Part shown: positions 28,875-38,235 of the stretch, piece after piece
Numbering within the stretch: the stretch's first letter is position 1
How the letters are laid out: each line of letters starts with the position of its first letter
Assembly: GCA_015680865.1 (NCBI GenBank)
Contig: JADAKE010000005.1
Span: 60,657 to 124,656 of the forward strand
DNA from: Enterococcus lacertideformus
Lineage (GTDB): Bacteria; Bacillota; Bacilli; Lactobacillales; Enterococcaceae
Length of the DNA: 64,000 bases
Reading direction: 5' to 3'
The notes under the pieces: model-generated
What the model saw: the letters and a program-made list of their open reading frames with translations, nothing else
Told to the model about the DNA's origin: nothing
Databases searched by the model: none
Made by a program: the position numbers and the translations under genes

Positions 28875-29081
28875 TCAATCCCTACTTTCTTTATAATAAT
28901 CACATTGATAACTCCCACCATCATAATCGTTCAAATCGTTTTTTGCAAGACATCTTCTCTTCCCCTCCTTTCATTTATCTCTCTTTTTTTTAGATAGTTT
29001 CGATAACGGTAAAAATCTAAATAAAGCAAAAACACGGCTTCTTTGTTATACTTGTATCATAAAAGAAAGGAGTAAAAATTT

Positions 29082-29822
29082 ATGTTATCTTCAAAAGAAC
29101 TTAAACAACAAGCAAAAAACAGTTTGAAGGGTCGTTGGAGCCAAGCTGTATTATTGAATTTGATTCCTACGTTGATTTCAATTGCTATTATTATGATCAT
29201 TGCTATTCCGATCGCTTTGTTATTAGCTAACACTTATACCGATCCTGCAGCCACACAAGAGATGGCAAATAATATGAATAGTCATGCCTCTGGTGGGGGC
29301 GGAATTATTTCTGGCGTTCTTAGTGCTTTATTTATGAGTGGGATATCATGGACCTACTTAGATATCTTACGCGGAACTAAAACAAAAATCGAACCATTCA
29401 AAGATATCTTACGCGGAACTAAAACAAAAATCGAACCATTCAAAGATGCCTTTCGTGGTTTTACAGGTTTATTTATCGTTGGCGTAGTTTTATTAGCAGT
29501 TTTGATCTCACTATTTACTAGTTTATGGGCGTTGCTCTTTGTTATTCCGGGTATTATTAAAAGTTATTCTTATTCACAAAGCTACTTTATTTACTATGAT
29601 GTTGTAACCGAGACAGGAGAAAAACCCAAAGTGTTAGACACGATTACTGCTAGCCGTAAATTAATGAATGGTTACAAAGGGAAATTATTCTGGTTGGATC
29701 TTTCGTTTATTGGCTGGCATATTTTAGCTTTATTAACAGCAGGAATTGGTTACTTATGGCTAAATCCTTATATTACTGCCACAAAAGCAGCCTTTTATGA
29801 ACAATTACCAAAGGAAGTTTAA
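29082..29822 (+). CDS. DUF975-family membrane protein with internal duplication
   Basis: The 246-residue protein begins MLSSKELKQQAKNSLKGRWS, typical of DUF975 proteins, and has about five membrane segments (for example LIPTLISIAIIMIIAIPIAL and LFIVGVVLLAVLISLFTSLW). The function of the family is unknown. AAAGGAG precedes the ATG. Residues DILRGTKTKIEPFK occur twice in direct succession (codons 94-121), an exact 42-base in-frame duplication in a cytosolic loop; related proteins would have one copy. It stands alone with its own terminator. Confidence 0.85.
   Translation: MLSSKELKQQAKNSLKGRWSQAVLLNLIPTLISIAIIMIIAIPIALLLANTYTDPAATQEMANNMNSHASGGGGIISGVLSALFMSGISWTYLDILRGTKTKIEPFKDILRGTKTKIEPFKDAFRGFTGLFIVGVVLLAVLISLFTSLWALLFVIPGIIKSYSYSQSYFIYYDVVTETGEKPKVLDTITASRKLMNGYKGKLFWLDLSFIGWHILALLTAGIGYLWLNPYITATKAAFYEQLPKEV
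29361..29444 (+). repeat. Exact 42-bp tandem duplication inside the DUF975 gene
   Basis: Two identical 42-base units (29361-29402 and 29403-29444), starting GATATCTTACGCGG, keep the reading frame and add 14 residues. Identity at every base shows the duplication is recent. Confidence 0.95.
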
Positions 29823-29833
29823 AATGAGCAAAA

Positions 29834-29874
29834 AAAGTGACTGAGGCTAAAGAATTAGCCAAAGTTGCTTTTTT
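29834..29874 (+). terminator. Terminator after the DUF975 gene
   Basis: The core hairpin GGCTAA-AGAA-TTAGCC is extended by outer pairing of AGTGACT with AGTTGCT-like bases, and six T residues follow. It lies 12 bases after the stop codon. Confidence 0.75.
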
Positions 29875-29894
29875 ATATGTTTATTTTTGCACCA

Positions 29895-30512
29895 CTATAC
29901 TTTTGCCGAGATTTCTAAGACTTTACCTGTATAAGCGTCTACTTGGACTTTAAATGTTTGTCTCTCTTCTTTGATCGTCACCAACCACACAGTTTTATCC
30001 TTTTTTTTCTCCAGATACCACTTGATGGCTTCTCCCTTATTTATTTGTTGCTCCGCAATTTTAGTAATTTCTGATAAACTTTTCAATTTTTTTATATTGA
30101 GCGTTTCTTCGTGCTGTTTGATAGTCATTTGCTCGTTTTTTTTTAAAATAATTACTTTGTTTTTTTTTACTTTATTTGTGTTGGTAGAAATCTTTAAATT
30201 GTATGCTTTTTCTCCATCTTTACCTGTGATTTCATAACAATAGGGACCGATTCTTTTATTAACATCAATTGATGTAATCTTTTTATCAGGATAACAATCT
30301 TTATAAATTTTAAGTGCTTCTGTTAATGATACATTGAACTTTTCAGGTTTTTTTGTAACTATTCCCTGTGAGGACGAACTGGAAATATTTTCAACTTTGA
30401 CTTCATTTGTCTTATCCCCATAAATTTCAGGAGTTGAATTAAATGTTCCCATCACAATCATTCCCATAAAAAAACTAGTTAATCCCGTTAAACACCACAT
30501 AAATAACTTCAT
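29895..30512 (-). CDS. Membrane-anchored PepSY-domain protein
   Basis: The 205-residue protein has one N-terminal membrane segment (FMWCLTGLTSFFMGMIVMG), then two extracytoplasmic PepSY-like units. The first is SLTEALKIYKDCYPDKKITS with CYEITGKDGEKAYNLKI. The second is LSEITKIAEQQINKGEAIKW with TVWLVTIKEERQTFKVQVDAYTGKVLEI, and it carries the usual V-D-A-x-T-G-K-V ending. PepSY domains are proposed to inhibit or sense peptidases at the cell surface. No operon partner is visible, and the gene faces away from the DUF975 gene's end. Confidence 0.8.
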   Translation of the reverse strand: MKLFMWCLTGLTSFFMGMIVMGTFNSTPEIYGDKTNEVKVENISSSSSQGIVTKKPEKFNVSLTEALKIYKDCYPDKKITSIDVNKRIGPYCYEITGKDGEKAYNLKISTNTNKVKKNKVIILKKNEQMTIKQHEETLNIKKLKSLSEITKIAEQQINKGEAIKWYLEKKKDKTVWLVTIKEERQTFKVQVDAYTGKVLEISAKV

Positions 30513-30582
30513 ACGTTGAACTCCTTTGTACTTGATTTGTTAAGTGATTCTAATTGAGTTGAACATACATTTTATAGGAGTT

Positions 30583-30615
30583 TGAGGCTGGCACAATCAC
30601 CTTGTTCCAGCCTCA
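30583..30615. repeat. gaggctgg-type intergenic hairpin
   Basis: TGAGGCTGGCACAA pairs with TTGTTCCAGCCTCA across a five-base loop, with one mismatch. There is no T tract, so it resembles the dispersed enterococcal gaggctgggacaa repeats rather than a simple terminator. It lies in the promoter side of the PepSY gene. Confidence 0.6.
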
Positions 30616-30727
30616 TTGAGAGAGTATAAGAGATAAATCAGATAGTATATCTATCCCTATTTTCTTATTTTACAAAAATTTCCAGAACTATTTTTTCTAT
30701 TTTTTTCTGTTTTAAACATTAGATAAG

Positions 30728-30772
30728 AAAAAAACATATTAGAAAAGCTCCCCCATGGCTTTTCTAATATGT
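30728..30772 (-). terminator. Terminator of the OsmC/Ohr gene
   Basis: ACATATTAGAAAAGC and GCTTTTCTAATATGT form a perfect 15-base stem with a nine-base loop. On the reverse strand a six-T run follows (30733-30728). It lies about 50 bases past the OsmC/Ohr stop. Confidence 0.88.
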
Positions 30773-30822
30773 TATATGTTATCTCTTTCAATAAAAATAC
30801 TAAATTATCTCATCAGAATTTA

Positions 30823-31239
30823 TTAAAATTCAGTATCGCTGATTTCTAAAGTAATGTTAACATTTCCTCTTAACGCTTTAGAATAAGGACAAACTGTATC
30901 TGCTTCTTCAACGAATTCCATTACTTCGGCTTTTGACATTCCTTTAATAAAAATTGACAAAACAACTTCGATTGAAAAATCTGCATCCCCATGATTCAAT
31001 AAGGAAACAGTTGCTTTCACTGAACTAGGTTTATTGATGTTCTTTCTAGATAAGACTAATTCTAATGCACCGTTAAAACATGCACTATAGGTTGCTGCAA
31101 AAAGTTCTTCTGGGTTCGTTGCCTCTGTGTTTTGTGAGACAGGTGCTGCAACCTCATATAAAAATTTCTTATCTGATGAATAAATTTTGCCACTACGACC
31201 GCCAGTGTTAATAGTAGCTACTTCGTAAATTTTGCTCAT
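30823..31239 (-). CDS. OsmC/Ohr-family peroxiredoxin
   Basis: A 138-residue protein with the two redox cysteines of the Ohr/OsmC fold, in YSACFNGALELVL and DTVCPYSKAL. It also has the N-terminal GGRSGKIYSSDKKFLYEVAAP region that usually contains the active-site arginine. Ohr enzymes reduce organic hydroperoxides using lipoylated proteins. It is monocistronic with its own terminator. Ohr is more likely than OsmC from the GGRSG start and size, but no MarR-type OhrR gene is adjacent. Confidence 0.9.
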   Translation of the reverse strand: MSKIYEVATINTGGRSGKIYSSDKKFLYEVAAPVSQNTEATNPEELFAATYSACFNGALELVLSRKNINKPSSVKATVSLLNHGDADFSIEVVLSIFIKGMSKAEVMEFVEEADTVCPYSKALRGNVNITLEISDTEF

Positions 31240-31436
31240 AGATTTCGCCCTCCAAAAAATAGTATAAATACAATGGTAGGTATCCTAGCAATTGGGTATT
31301 GGCAATTTAGGTTATATTATAGGCATGATTGATTTGTTTTTTTTAGAAACAACAGAATTGCTTATATCCCAGACCACTTGTATTTACACTCTTACTATAA
31401 AGGATTATTCTTATTATTTTTCTCAAAAAATTCTTT

Positions 31437-32970
31437 TTATTGATTATTTAGCGGAATTATAAAAAAAGCGTGTTCATCTTTTAAAATATAAAAAACTATT
31501 TGAAAAAATTTATTCTTATTTTCATCAGAGCTGAACGCTTCTTTCATAACCTCTTCTTGTAAACAGCATTCACAGCATTGCTTCTGCGGAATTAAGTCGA
31601 ATACTGTCGTCAACACTAAATAGATAGGGAGTGCTAAAGAGACTTGGATCAGATTAGTAATGAATGTTGGAGGCATTCCTTTTGTTATCATTCTTGTTAC
31701 TAGCCACATAACAACAGCTGAACTAAAAATGATCCATAAATTCCTCTTTTTAAATCGAAACGTTGTTCTTTTTAAGAAAGACTTAGTACGAACAATTGTT
31801 ACAAAAATTTCTGCTAAAATATTAGAAAAAACAACGCCAAAGAAACCAATGGTGGGCAACAAAATCAAATTACATAATATATTTATACCTGCACCGATTA
31901 AAACAGACTTATTATAAATTTTTACTTTTCCAATTGGTATTAAGTATTGTCTAGAAATCGACATCCCTAATGGCATTACAACAATTAAAATTGCAAAAAG
32001 AGGAATAACTTTGTTGATAAATAGGAATTCTTTACCAAAAAACCAAGGCACTAATTTATCATAAACAGTTAGCATGCCAAACATAGCGGGAATACTAAAA
32101 TATAATTGTAAATGGATCGTTTTATCAATAATATTGACCATCTTCTTTACATTTCCTTTAGCGTATAACCCACTCATATGGGGCAATAATACCATATCCA
32201 CCGTCGTGATGATCGTGATGAATACCGTATTGATCGTAAGTGAATTTGTGTAATAACCTACAGCCGTACTGCCGATAAAAAGCCCCAACAACGTTTTATT
32301 TAAATTTGTATAAAGAAGGATGGCTACTTGAGGAATAAAAAATTCAAAAGATGCACGTATATGCCTAAAACTATCGCTTAATGGCACACTGACAAACTTG
32401 ATGTGTTTACGAATAAAAAACCATGTAAATAGTTGAGAGAAAAATGTTCCTAGTGATTGCAACAAGACATATAAAATCGTATCAGACGAATCTTTGATCA
32501 AATAGACGATCAAAATAAAAGTAATAAATTGGATAATCAGATTAATCATGCTGGTTTTTCTAAAATCTTCTATTCCCATAAAAAACCATGAAATATCAAA
32601 CATGACAGCTAAAATAGTAAGACTTTGAATATAGAAATAAATATTATTTCCTAAAAAAGAAATAAATAGAAAATAAACAAGTAGCATTAAGCTTGTTAAA
32701 ATAGCTTTTAACAAACAAATTTCCCAAAAAACTTTCGAAATATTTTCTTTGCGATTATAAACTAATGCAATTTCTCGATTGCCATACATATGTAATACCT
32801 AAACTAGCAACTAGCACAAAGTATTGGGCAATCGAATTTGTATAATTAAAAATACCTAACCCACTAGGACCTAAAGCTTTCGAAACGATGGGCACCGTAA
32901 TAATCGGCATAATAATTTTTGTTATCTGAAAAAGAGACTGATACCAAAAATTTTTGAGTACATGCTTCAA
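31437..32970 (-). pseudogene. Polysaccharide flippase (Wzx-like), frameshifted
   Basis: The first ~67 residues (HVLKNFWYQSLFQITKIIMP, VSKALGPSGLGIFNYTNSIA) are the N-terminus of a MATE/MVF-superfamily O-unit flippase. At about 32790 an extra base (reverse strand ACATATGTATGG) shifts the frame. The rest, starting MYGNREIALVYNRKENISKV, continues with many membrane helices to about 450 residues. Without the extra T the sequence would read LGITMYGNREIA or similar. Wzx moves undecaprenyl-linked repeat units across the membrane for Wzy polymerisation. The C-terminal tail, rich in Cys and Lys, looks unlike typical flippases and may be altered too. It is the last gene of the capsule locus. Confidence 0.85.
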
Positions 32971-32975
32971 TTTAA

Positions 32976-34103
32976 TTAGTCCCTTCCGAATATATCACGC
33001 GTATATACCTTCTCTTTTATATCACTTAGTTGAGGATCAAAACGATTAGCTAAAATAACGTCTGAACATTTTTTGAACTCATCCATCTCTTCTTCTATCA
33101 CATTAAAAGTATCATACGTATCTTCTTTTAATGTGGGCTCATAGATAACTACCGTTAAACCTTTTTCTTTCAAAGAATACATCACACTTAAGACCGATGA
33201 ATATCTGAAATTATCTGATCCTGATTTCATAGTTAGACGATAAATACCTACAACTTTGGGATTTCTTTTCATAATTTGCTGAGCAATAAATTCTTTTCTC
33301 GTGTCATTGGATTGGACAATTGCTTGGATAAGATCACTTGGTAAACAATAACCGCCGTAACCAAAAGAAGGATTATTATAATATGCACCAATACGTGGAT
33401 CCATCGATACCCCTGAAATGATTTGAGCAGTATCTAAGCCATGAATCTCTGCATAAGTATCTAGTTCATTAAAATAAGCAATTCTTAAGGCTAAATACGT
33501 ATTAGAAAATAGTTTGATCGCTTCTGCTTCCATCGATCCAGTTAGAATAAGCGGTATCTCTTTTTTTCTTGCATTATTTTTAAATAACTGGGCAATTTTT
33601 TCTCCTCTTTCCGTGTTTTCGCCTACGACGATTCGAGAAGGATATAAATTATCATACAAGGCTTTTCCTTCACGCAAAAATTCTGGTGAAAAAATAAAAT
33701 TCTTGGATTGGTATTTTTTTTCCAGAGAATGGATATAACCAAGTGGAATCGTTGATTTAATGATAAACACCGCATCCTTACGAAAAGCCTGAACTTTTTC
33801 AATTACGTCTTCTATTGTAGAGGTATCAAAGAGATTTTTTTGTTCATCATAATCAGTTGGTGTAGCGATAAGAATGTAGTCACCAAATAAGGCAGCCGCT
33901 TTGAAATCTTGCGTAAAGGTGATCTGCAACGCTTTATTTGACAAAAACGCTTGTACCTCTTTATCTTCAACGGTAGAATGCCTTTTTGTCAATTTTTCTA
34001 TTTTTGCTTTATCAATATCATAAGCGACAACTTCATTACTTTGTGCGAGCAACAAGGCGTTTGCTAACCCAACGTAGCCCATACCAAAAACAGATAGTTT
34101 CAT
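32976..34103 (-). CDS. ugd: UDP-glucose 6-dehydrogenase with apparent in-frame deletion
   Basis: The 375-residue protein has an N-terminal Rossmann domain (KLSVFGMGYVGLANALLLA), IIKSTIPLGY, FSPEFLREGKALYDNLYPSRI and the catalytic FGYGGYCLP cysteine motif. It ends with the UDP-binding domain (VVGIYRLTMKSGSDNFRYSS). It would oxidise UDP-glucose to UDP-glucuronate for capsule. In streptococcal homologues CLP is followed by KDTKQLLANY and about ten more residues before the next helix. Here CLP runs directly into SDLIQAIVQSND. By recall of the family, about 14 residues including the conserved Lys-Asp are missing without a frame change, and total length is correspondingly short. Activity is doubtful. 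Confidence 0.88.
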   Translation of the reverse strand: MKLSVFGMGYVGLANALLLAQSNEVVAYDIDKAKIEKLTKRHSTVEDKEVQAFLSNKALQITFTQDFKAAALFGDYILIATPTDYDEQKNLFDTSTIEDVIEKVQAFRKDAVFIIKSTIPLGYIHSLEKKYQSKNFIFSPEFLREGKALYDNLYPSRIVVGENTERGEKIAQLFKNNARKKEIPLILTGSMEAEAIKLFSNTYLALRIAYFNELDTYAEIHGLDTAQIISGVSMDPRIGAYYNNPSFGYGGYCLPSDLIQAIVQSNDTRKEFIAQQIMKRNPKVVGIYRLTMKSGSDNFRYSSVLSVMYSLKEKGLTVVIYEPTLKEDTYDTFNVIEEEMDEFKKCSDVILANRFDPQLSDIKEKVYTRDIFGRD

Positions 34104-34106
34104 TTT

Positions 34107-34961
34107 TTACACCTTACTTACTGTATTTTTATTTTTAGCTTTTTCTAAAATCTTTTGAATTTTTTCATTGTTTCCCCACACTGCCTTGGAGTCATACTTT
34201 CTATCAGGGTATGCACCATAAATCAAGTGTATATTCAAATGATTCTCTGCAATAAACGATTCAACACGTTCTTTTAATTTTATGGGATAACCTGAGCAAA
34301 TATTAATAATCCCCATAATCTCGTCTTGTTCAACAGTTGCAGCCACTTGTAAACAAAATTGATCATAGTCTAGAAAATCGTATTGGTTTTCACCCATCGT
34401 AAAAGGAAAGTCTTGTTCATTGTTCTTTGCTTTTTCTAAAATTTTTGAAAAGATTGAACTTCCTCCTGGTTGATTTGACACGATATAATACGCACGCAAC
34501 CATTGAAATTTTTTATTTGTTTCTTTTGCCATAAAAGAACTGAAATTTCTTAAAGAATCTTTAGCAATCCCATAATAACTCATTGGATGTGTCCGCGTTG
34601 CCTCATCAATACAACCTTCATAAAAACCAACCTCATGCATGGAACCCATCACAACAATTTTATCAATATCCGACAAGAAAAATTTTTTTAAAAACAACGC
34701 ATGATCTGACAAATTCCTGATATGACTTTCTGCGTTATGAATAAAACCATCTTGCCATGCTAGATGAAGCAAAACATCTGGCTCACCAAAATAACGATAT
34801 GGATCCTCTATATCAAAAAGATTTTCTTGATAGATGGTAGCTTTTTTATTGATTCGTTCTGTACTTATATCAGTCGCCATTACTTCATTACCGTCTTTAA
34901 GTAACTGATTGACAATACCTGTTCCTAAATATCCATTCGCTCCAGTTACTAGTATCTTCAT
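34107..34961 (-). CDS. NAD-dependent epimerase/dehydratase (extended SDR) in capsule locus
   Basis: The 284-residue protein has an N-terminal GANGYLGTGIVNQL nucleotide-binding motif and a YYGIAKDS segment with the catalytic Tyr-x3-Lys. The family includes sugar-nucleotide epimerases, dehydratases and reductases. The substrate cannot be assigned, though a nucleotide-sugar for the capsule repeat unit is likely. It lies between ugd (three-base gap) and a glycosyltransferase with which it overlaps by four bases. Confidence 0.85.
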   Translation of the reverse strand: MKILVTGANGYLGTGIVNQLLKDGNEVMATDISTERINKKATIYQENLFDIEDPYRYFGEPDVLLHLAWQDGFIHNAESHIRNLSDHALFLKKFFLSDIDKIVVMGSMHEVGFYEGCIDEATRTHPMSYYGIAKDSLRNFSSFMAKETNKKFQWLRAYYIVSNQPGGSSIFSKILEKAKNNEQDFPFTMGENQYDFLDYDQFCLQVAATVEQDEIMGIINICSGYPIKLKERVESFIAENHLNIHLIYGAYPDRKYDSKAVWGNNEKIQKILEKAKNKNTVSKV

Positions 34962-36103
34962 TGAGCTTCACTCCTAACAGCTAAAATATTTTCGATTATT
35001 TTTTCCCATGAGAAAATGTTAAGTAATACTTGATCAGTCACTGGTGAATGCTTTTTTTCTAAAAAATTAAGCATTTCTTTGATTGAAATCGGTGAGTCAT
35101 CGTCATCTATTTGATGAATGCTCTGCTTCATTTCCTCAAAAAACGGTGTTTTTCCTGAAACAATCACAGGGATCCCTTGATAAAGTGCTTCTGATACTTT
35201 GATGGCTGTTTCTATATTTGCTCCCCTCAGGTTTAACTTTAGTGTTCCTGCAGCAATGGAAGCTTTCTTATAAATTTTTTCTAATTCTTCATGATCTTTA
35301 TATCCATGAAAAATAATATATTTTTGTAGATGATAACTAGCAACTAGTGTTTTTAGTTCACTAATTGCAGGGCCACTTCCAACCACATCAAAAAATACTT
35401 CTGGATCTGTACTTGTTTTTGTTTGGTAATAATCTTTTAGGCCTTCAACTAATCGGTCTAATCCATGATAAGGATAGAAATTACCTACAGCAATTATGCG
35501 GTAAACCTCTTGTTTGCCACTTTTTTTGTATAAATTAACCTTTAATTTTTCTGGATCAACGCCATTATAAAAAGGAATCATCTTTGGATTTTTTTTATTT
35601 GTTGACTTTGCTTCGACTATCGCAATTTTATTGCATTTCTTTAGGTATAATCGATCACCTAAATAATTCCATATAAGGCTTAGTCCCCCTTTTAATTTAT
35701 TTGGTGATACATTGAATTGTTCTTTATAATAGGGATACGTAGGAATCTCTAAAATCGTTTGGCTACCTTTTTCTTGGGCGATACTTAATAGCTGATTCAT
35801 CGTTTTTGTATAAAATTGATCCCGAAAGTAAAAAAATGTCCATTTTTTTGTCAATAATAATTCTTTAGTTACTTCTTGTATGGCCTCTACCTTTTGGCGG
35901 TGGCTCGTTACGGATGTTTCTTTTAATTTTCTGTCATGGATCAATTGTTGATCATAAAATTCACGCACACGTATTTCTTGGTTTAAATAGTACAATAGCC
36001 AGCATTGCTGATGATGACTCATATATTTTGCTTGAGAACAAACTTTTTTAAAGATCCCTCCATGTTATTGTGCTGAAATTCCGCTCAAAAATAAAATACT
36101 CAC
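34958..36103 (-). pseudogene. Glycosyltransferase family 4, interrupted by early TAA
   Basis: A GTG at 36103 with AGGA upstream begins MSILFLSGISAQ and meets TAA at 36067-36065 (codon 13). The frame then continues HGGIFKKVCSQAKYMSHHQQ into a full GT-B fold protein with YRIIAVGNFYPYHGLDRLVE, IIFHGYKDHEELEKIYKKA and KVSEALYQGIPVIVSG (the E-x7-E-like donor site). The start matches the usual GT4 N-terminal beta strand and glycine loop, so the stop is an inactivating substitution. The next ATG (36022) would remove the first strand and loop. It would transfer a sugar from a nucleotide donor to the lipid-linked capsule unit. Confidence 0.8.
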
Positions 36104-36119
36104 TTCATCCTGTCCTTTC

Positions 36120-37196
36120 TTATAGAATTTCATTATGATAAAACAATGGATTAAAGATTCTCTCAGGTAGAGAAATTGAAAAATAAGAAACATAAAACCA
36201 TGCCACCAAATGAATGATTAACAAGCACCACAATATGAGCTGATAATAGGTCACTTTTTTGTATTTATAAGTTGCATTAATGACAGAGATATAAATCAAA
36301 GGCAGTATCCCTCTAGCTAAGCGGTAAAATTCAACCGAGTACCACAGTAATGGTATAAACATTAATAAAAGTACTGAAGCATAAAAAACATATTGTGAGA
36401 ACAATTTGTTTTTTGGACTAATCGTACTTTTGGGTAATTCTAAAGTATCCCAATATGCTAATAAAACATTTAATAAGAAGAGTAGAATAACTTGTACAGA
36501 CCCAGTGGTAATTCTTTCAGTATATTGTTGAATCCTCCCAGAATTTGTAGAAAACTCTTCGATTAAATAGTTGATATATGGAGGCATCCCATTATAAATG
36601 GCGTATATTAATTCTAAAATTGCAGCCCCGATAATGGTTATTTGTATAAAAAATTTTTTGTTTTTCGACGATAATAATAATAAAGGTAAGTAAAATAAAC
36701 TGATCGTATGAAAGAGACTGGCAATCATTACGCCTAAAAAATACTTTAATCTTTTATTTTCTAATAGATATGGAAATGAATAGATCACTATAGCAATTGC
36801 CAATAAATTTCTTAGTTGAATGGCATCGATAAAAAATAAAAATAGCGTGTATATAATCACAAATAGATGATTATTTACACAATATTTTTTGACCGTTGCC
36901 CCAATCAAAAGAGTTGATAATAGAAAAACAAGCCCTCGCATACCAAACAGACCTAAATGAAGTTGGCGACAAAACTGAACAAAATAATAAAAACCAAATT
37001 CTGTTGCTTTATATTTGATCCGTGCATCATCTAAATAGGTCGCTTTATAGTAGACCATATCGGTATTTTCCGTACCGCCAGCAAAAATCAAACCTAAAAT
37101 AATGACACTTAGCCAAAGAAGTAGTCTACTTTTTTTATTTCTGAAGACTTCAACGAGATTGGTAATTAATACAGTGAAATAAAGTGTGGTGATCAT
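36120..37196 (-). CDS. EpsG-family polysaccharide polymerase (Wzy-like)
   Basis: A 358-residue integral membrane protein with about ten hydrophobic segments. Near the N-terminus a GGTENTDMVYYKATY stretch is typical of EpsG/Wzy polymerases, and IDAIQLRNLLAIAIVIYSF contains the conserved R-N/Q pattern. Such proteins polymerise undecaprenyl-linked repeat units outside the membrane. It starts inside the stop of the upstream glycosyltransferase (ATGA overlap). Sequence divergence is expected for serotype-specific polymerases. Confidence 0.85.
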   Translation of the reverse strand: MITTLYFTVLITNLVEVFRNKKSRLLLWLSVIILGLIFAGGTENTDMVYYKATYLDDARIKYKATEFGFYYFVQFCRQLHLGLFGMRGLVFLLSTLLIGATVKKYCVNNHLFVIIYTLFLFFIDAIQLRNLLAIAIVIYSFPYLLENKRLKYFLGVMIASLFHTISLFYLPLLLLSSKNKKFFIQITIIGAAILELIYAIYNGMPPYINYLIEEFSTNSGRIQQYTERITTGSVQVILLFLLNVLLAYWDTLELPKSTISPKNKLFSQYVFYASVLLLMFIPLLWYSVEFYRLARGILPLIYISVINATYKYKKVTYYQLILWCLLIIHLVAWFYVSYFSISLPERIFNPLFYHNEIL

Positions 37197-38230
37197 GAAG
37201 AAGTCACCCTACTCAATATTTTTTTTATAAAGGTTGTACCATAAACTAACTGGTTCAATGCGCGATAATTTTGTTTTTTAAGTAATAGACTCGACAGGTA
37301 TAAGTAACTTCGATAAAATCTAGATGATTCCACGATTTCTGTTGCTTCCATAGATTCTTTAGATAATAATTAATGGATGGCTTGTAGCATTTCTTTTTGT
37401 TTTGTTGTATTCATTCCAAATTGTGTATATACATTTAATCCATGCCTTAAAAAAGAAGTGTAACTATATTTTTTATAATAAAAAGAAGCTTCTTCGTTAA
37501 ATTCAAGTTTTTTGATCGTGTCAATAAACCTTTTGAAATCTTCAATTGCGAATGGATTATTTTTAAGAGAGGTACTGGTTAGTTCTCGTTGATTGTACAC
37601 ATAGACTATTTCTGGTATAAGCTGGATCGTTTGACACTTCGAAACGTATATGAAATTAAATAAAGTGTCTTCTTGTCCATAGCGAAAACTTTCGTCAAAC
37701 TTCAATTGATAGTCATCAATTATTTTTTTACGATATAAAAAGTTCCATAAATGAAAAAAAGTCATTTGATGATCGACATTAAACAAAGCATGAGCAATCT
37801 CTTTTTTATTATTTAATCGTTTTTTATCATAAACGTAGTCTATGTCTGAAAGGATCATTTGCTTTTTATCAATCAGCTGCATTTTTTTGCTGCCTACAAT
37901 CATATCTGCATCCCCAATTTGATTCATTAAATAGACATAGATGTTGTTATCTATCTTGTCATCTTGATCAATAAAACTAATAAATTCCCCTGTGGCATAA
38001 GCCAAGCCAGTATTCCTTGCGGCACAGATTCCTTCATTTGATTTGTGGATTAACACCACTCGATTATCTTGTTCTTGAAATTTCTGGCAAATTTGATAGC
38101 TATCATCTTGGGAACCGTCATCAACAAGGATCAATTCAATATTTTTATACGGTTGACTCAACAATGTCTGAATGTTTTTTTCTAAATAAGACTCTCCATA
38201 AATGGGAACAATCACACTAATTTTCTCCAA
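37193..38230 (-). pseudogene. Glycosyltransferase family 2, truncated by in-frame TAA
   Basis: A TTG start at 38230 with AGAGGT upstream gives MEKISVIVPIYGESYLEKNI and a GT-A fold with ELILVDDGSQDDS (nucleotide-binding DDG), FISFIDQDDKID (DxD metal site) and ESFRYGQEDTLFNF. After QAIH the frame hits TAA at 37372-37370. It then continues for another 59 codons as LLSKESMEATEIVESSRFYR and on to a TGA overlapping the EpsG start, exactly the junction expected for the native gene. A CAA-to-TAA change would explain it. Catalytic residues remain in the first part, so partial function is possible, but a helical C-terminus is lost. Confidence 0.8.
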
Positions 38231-38235
38231 AGTTT

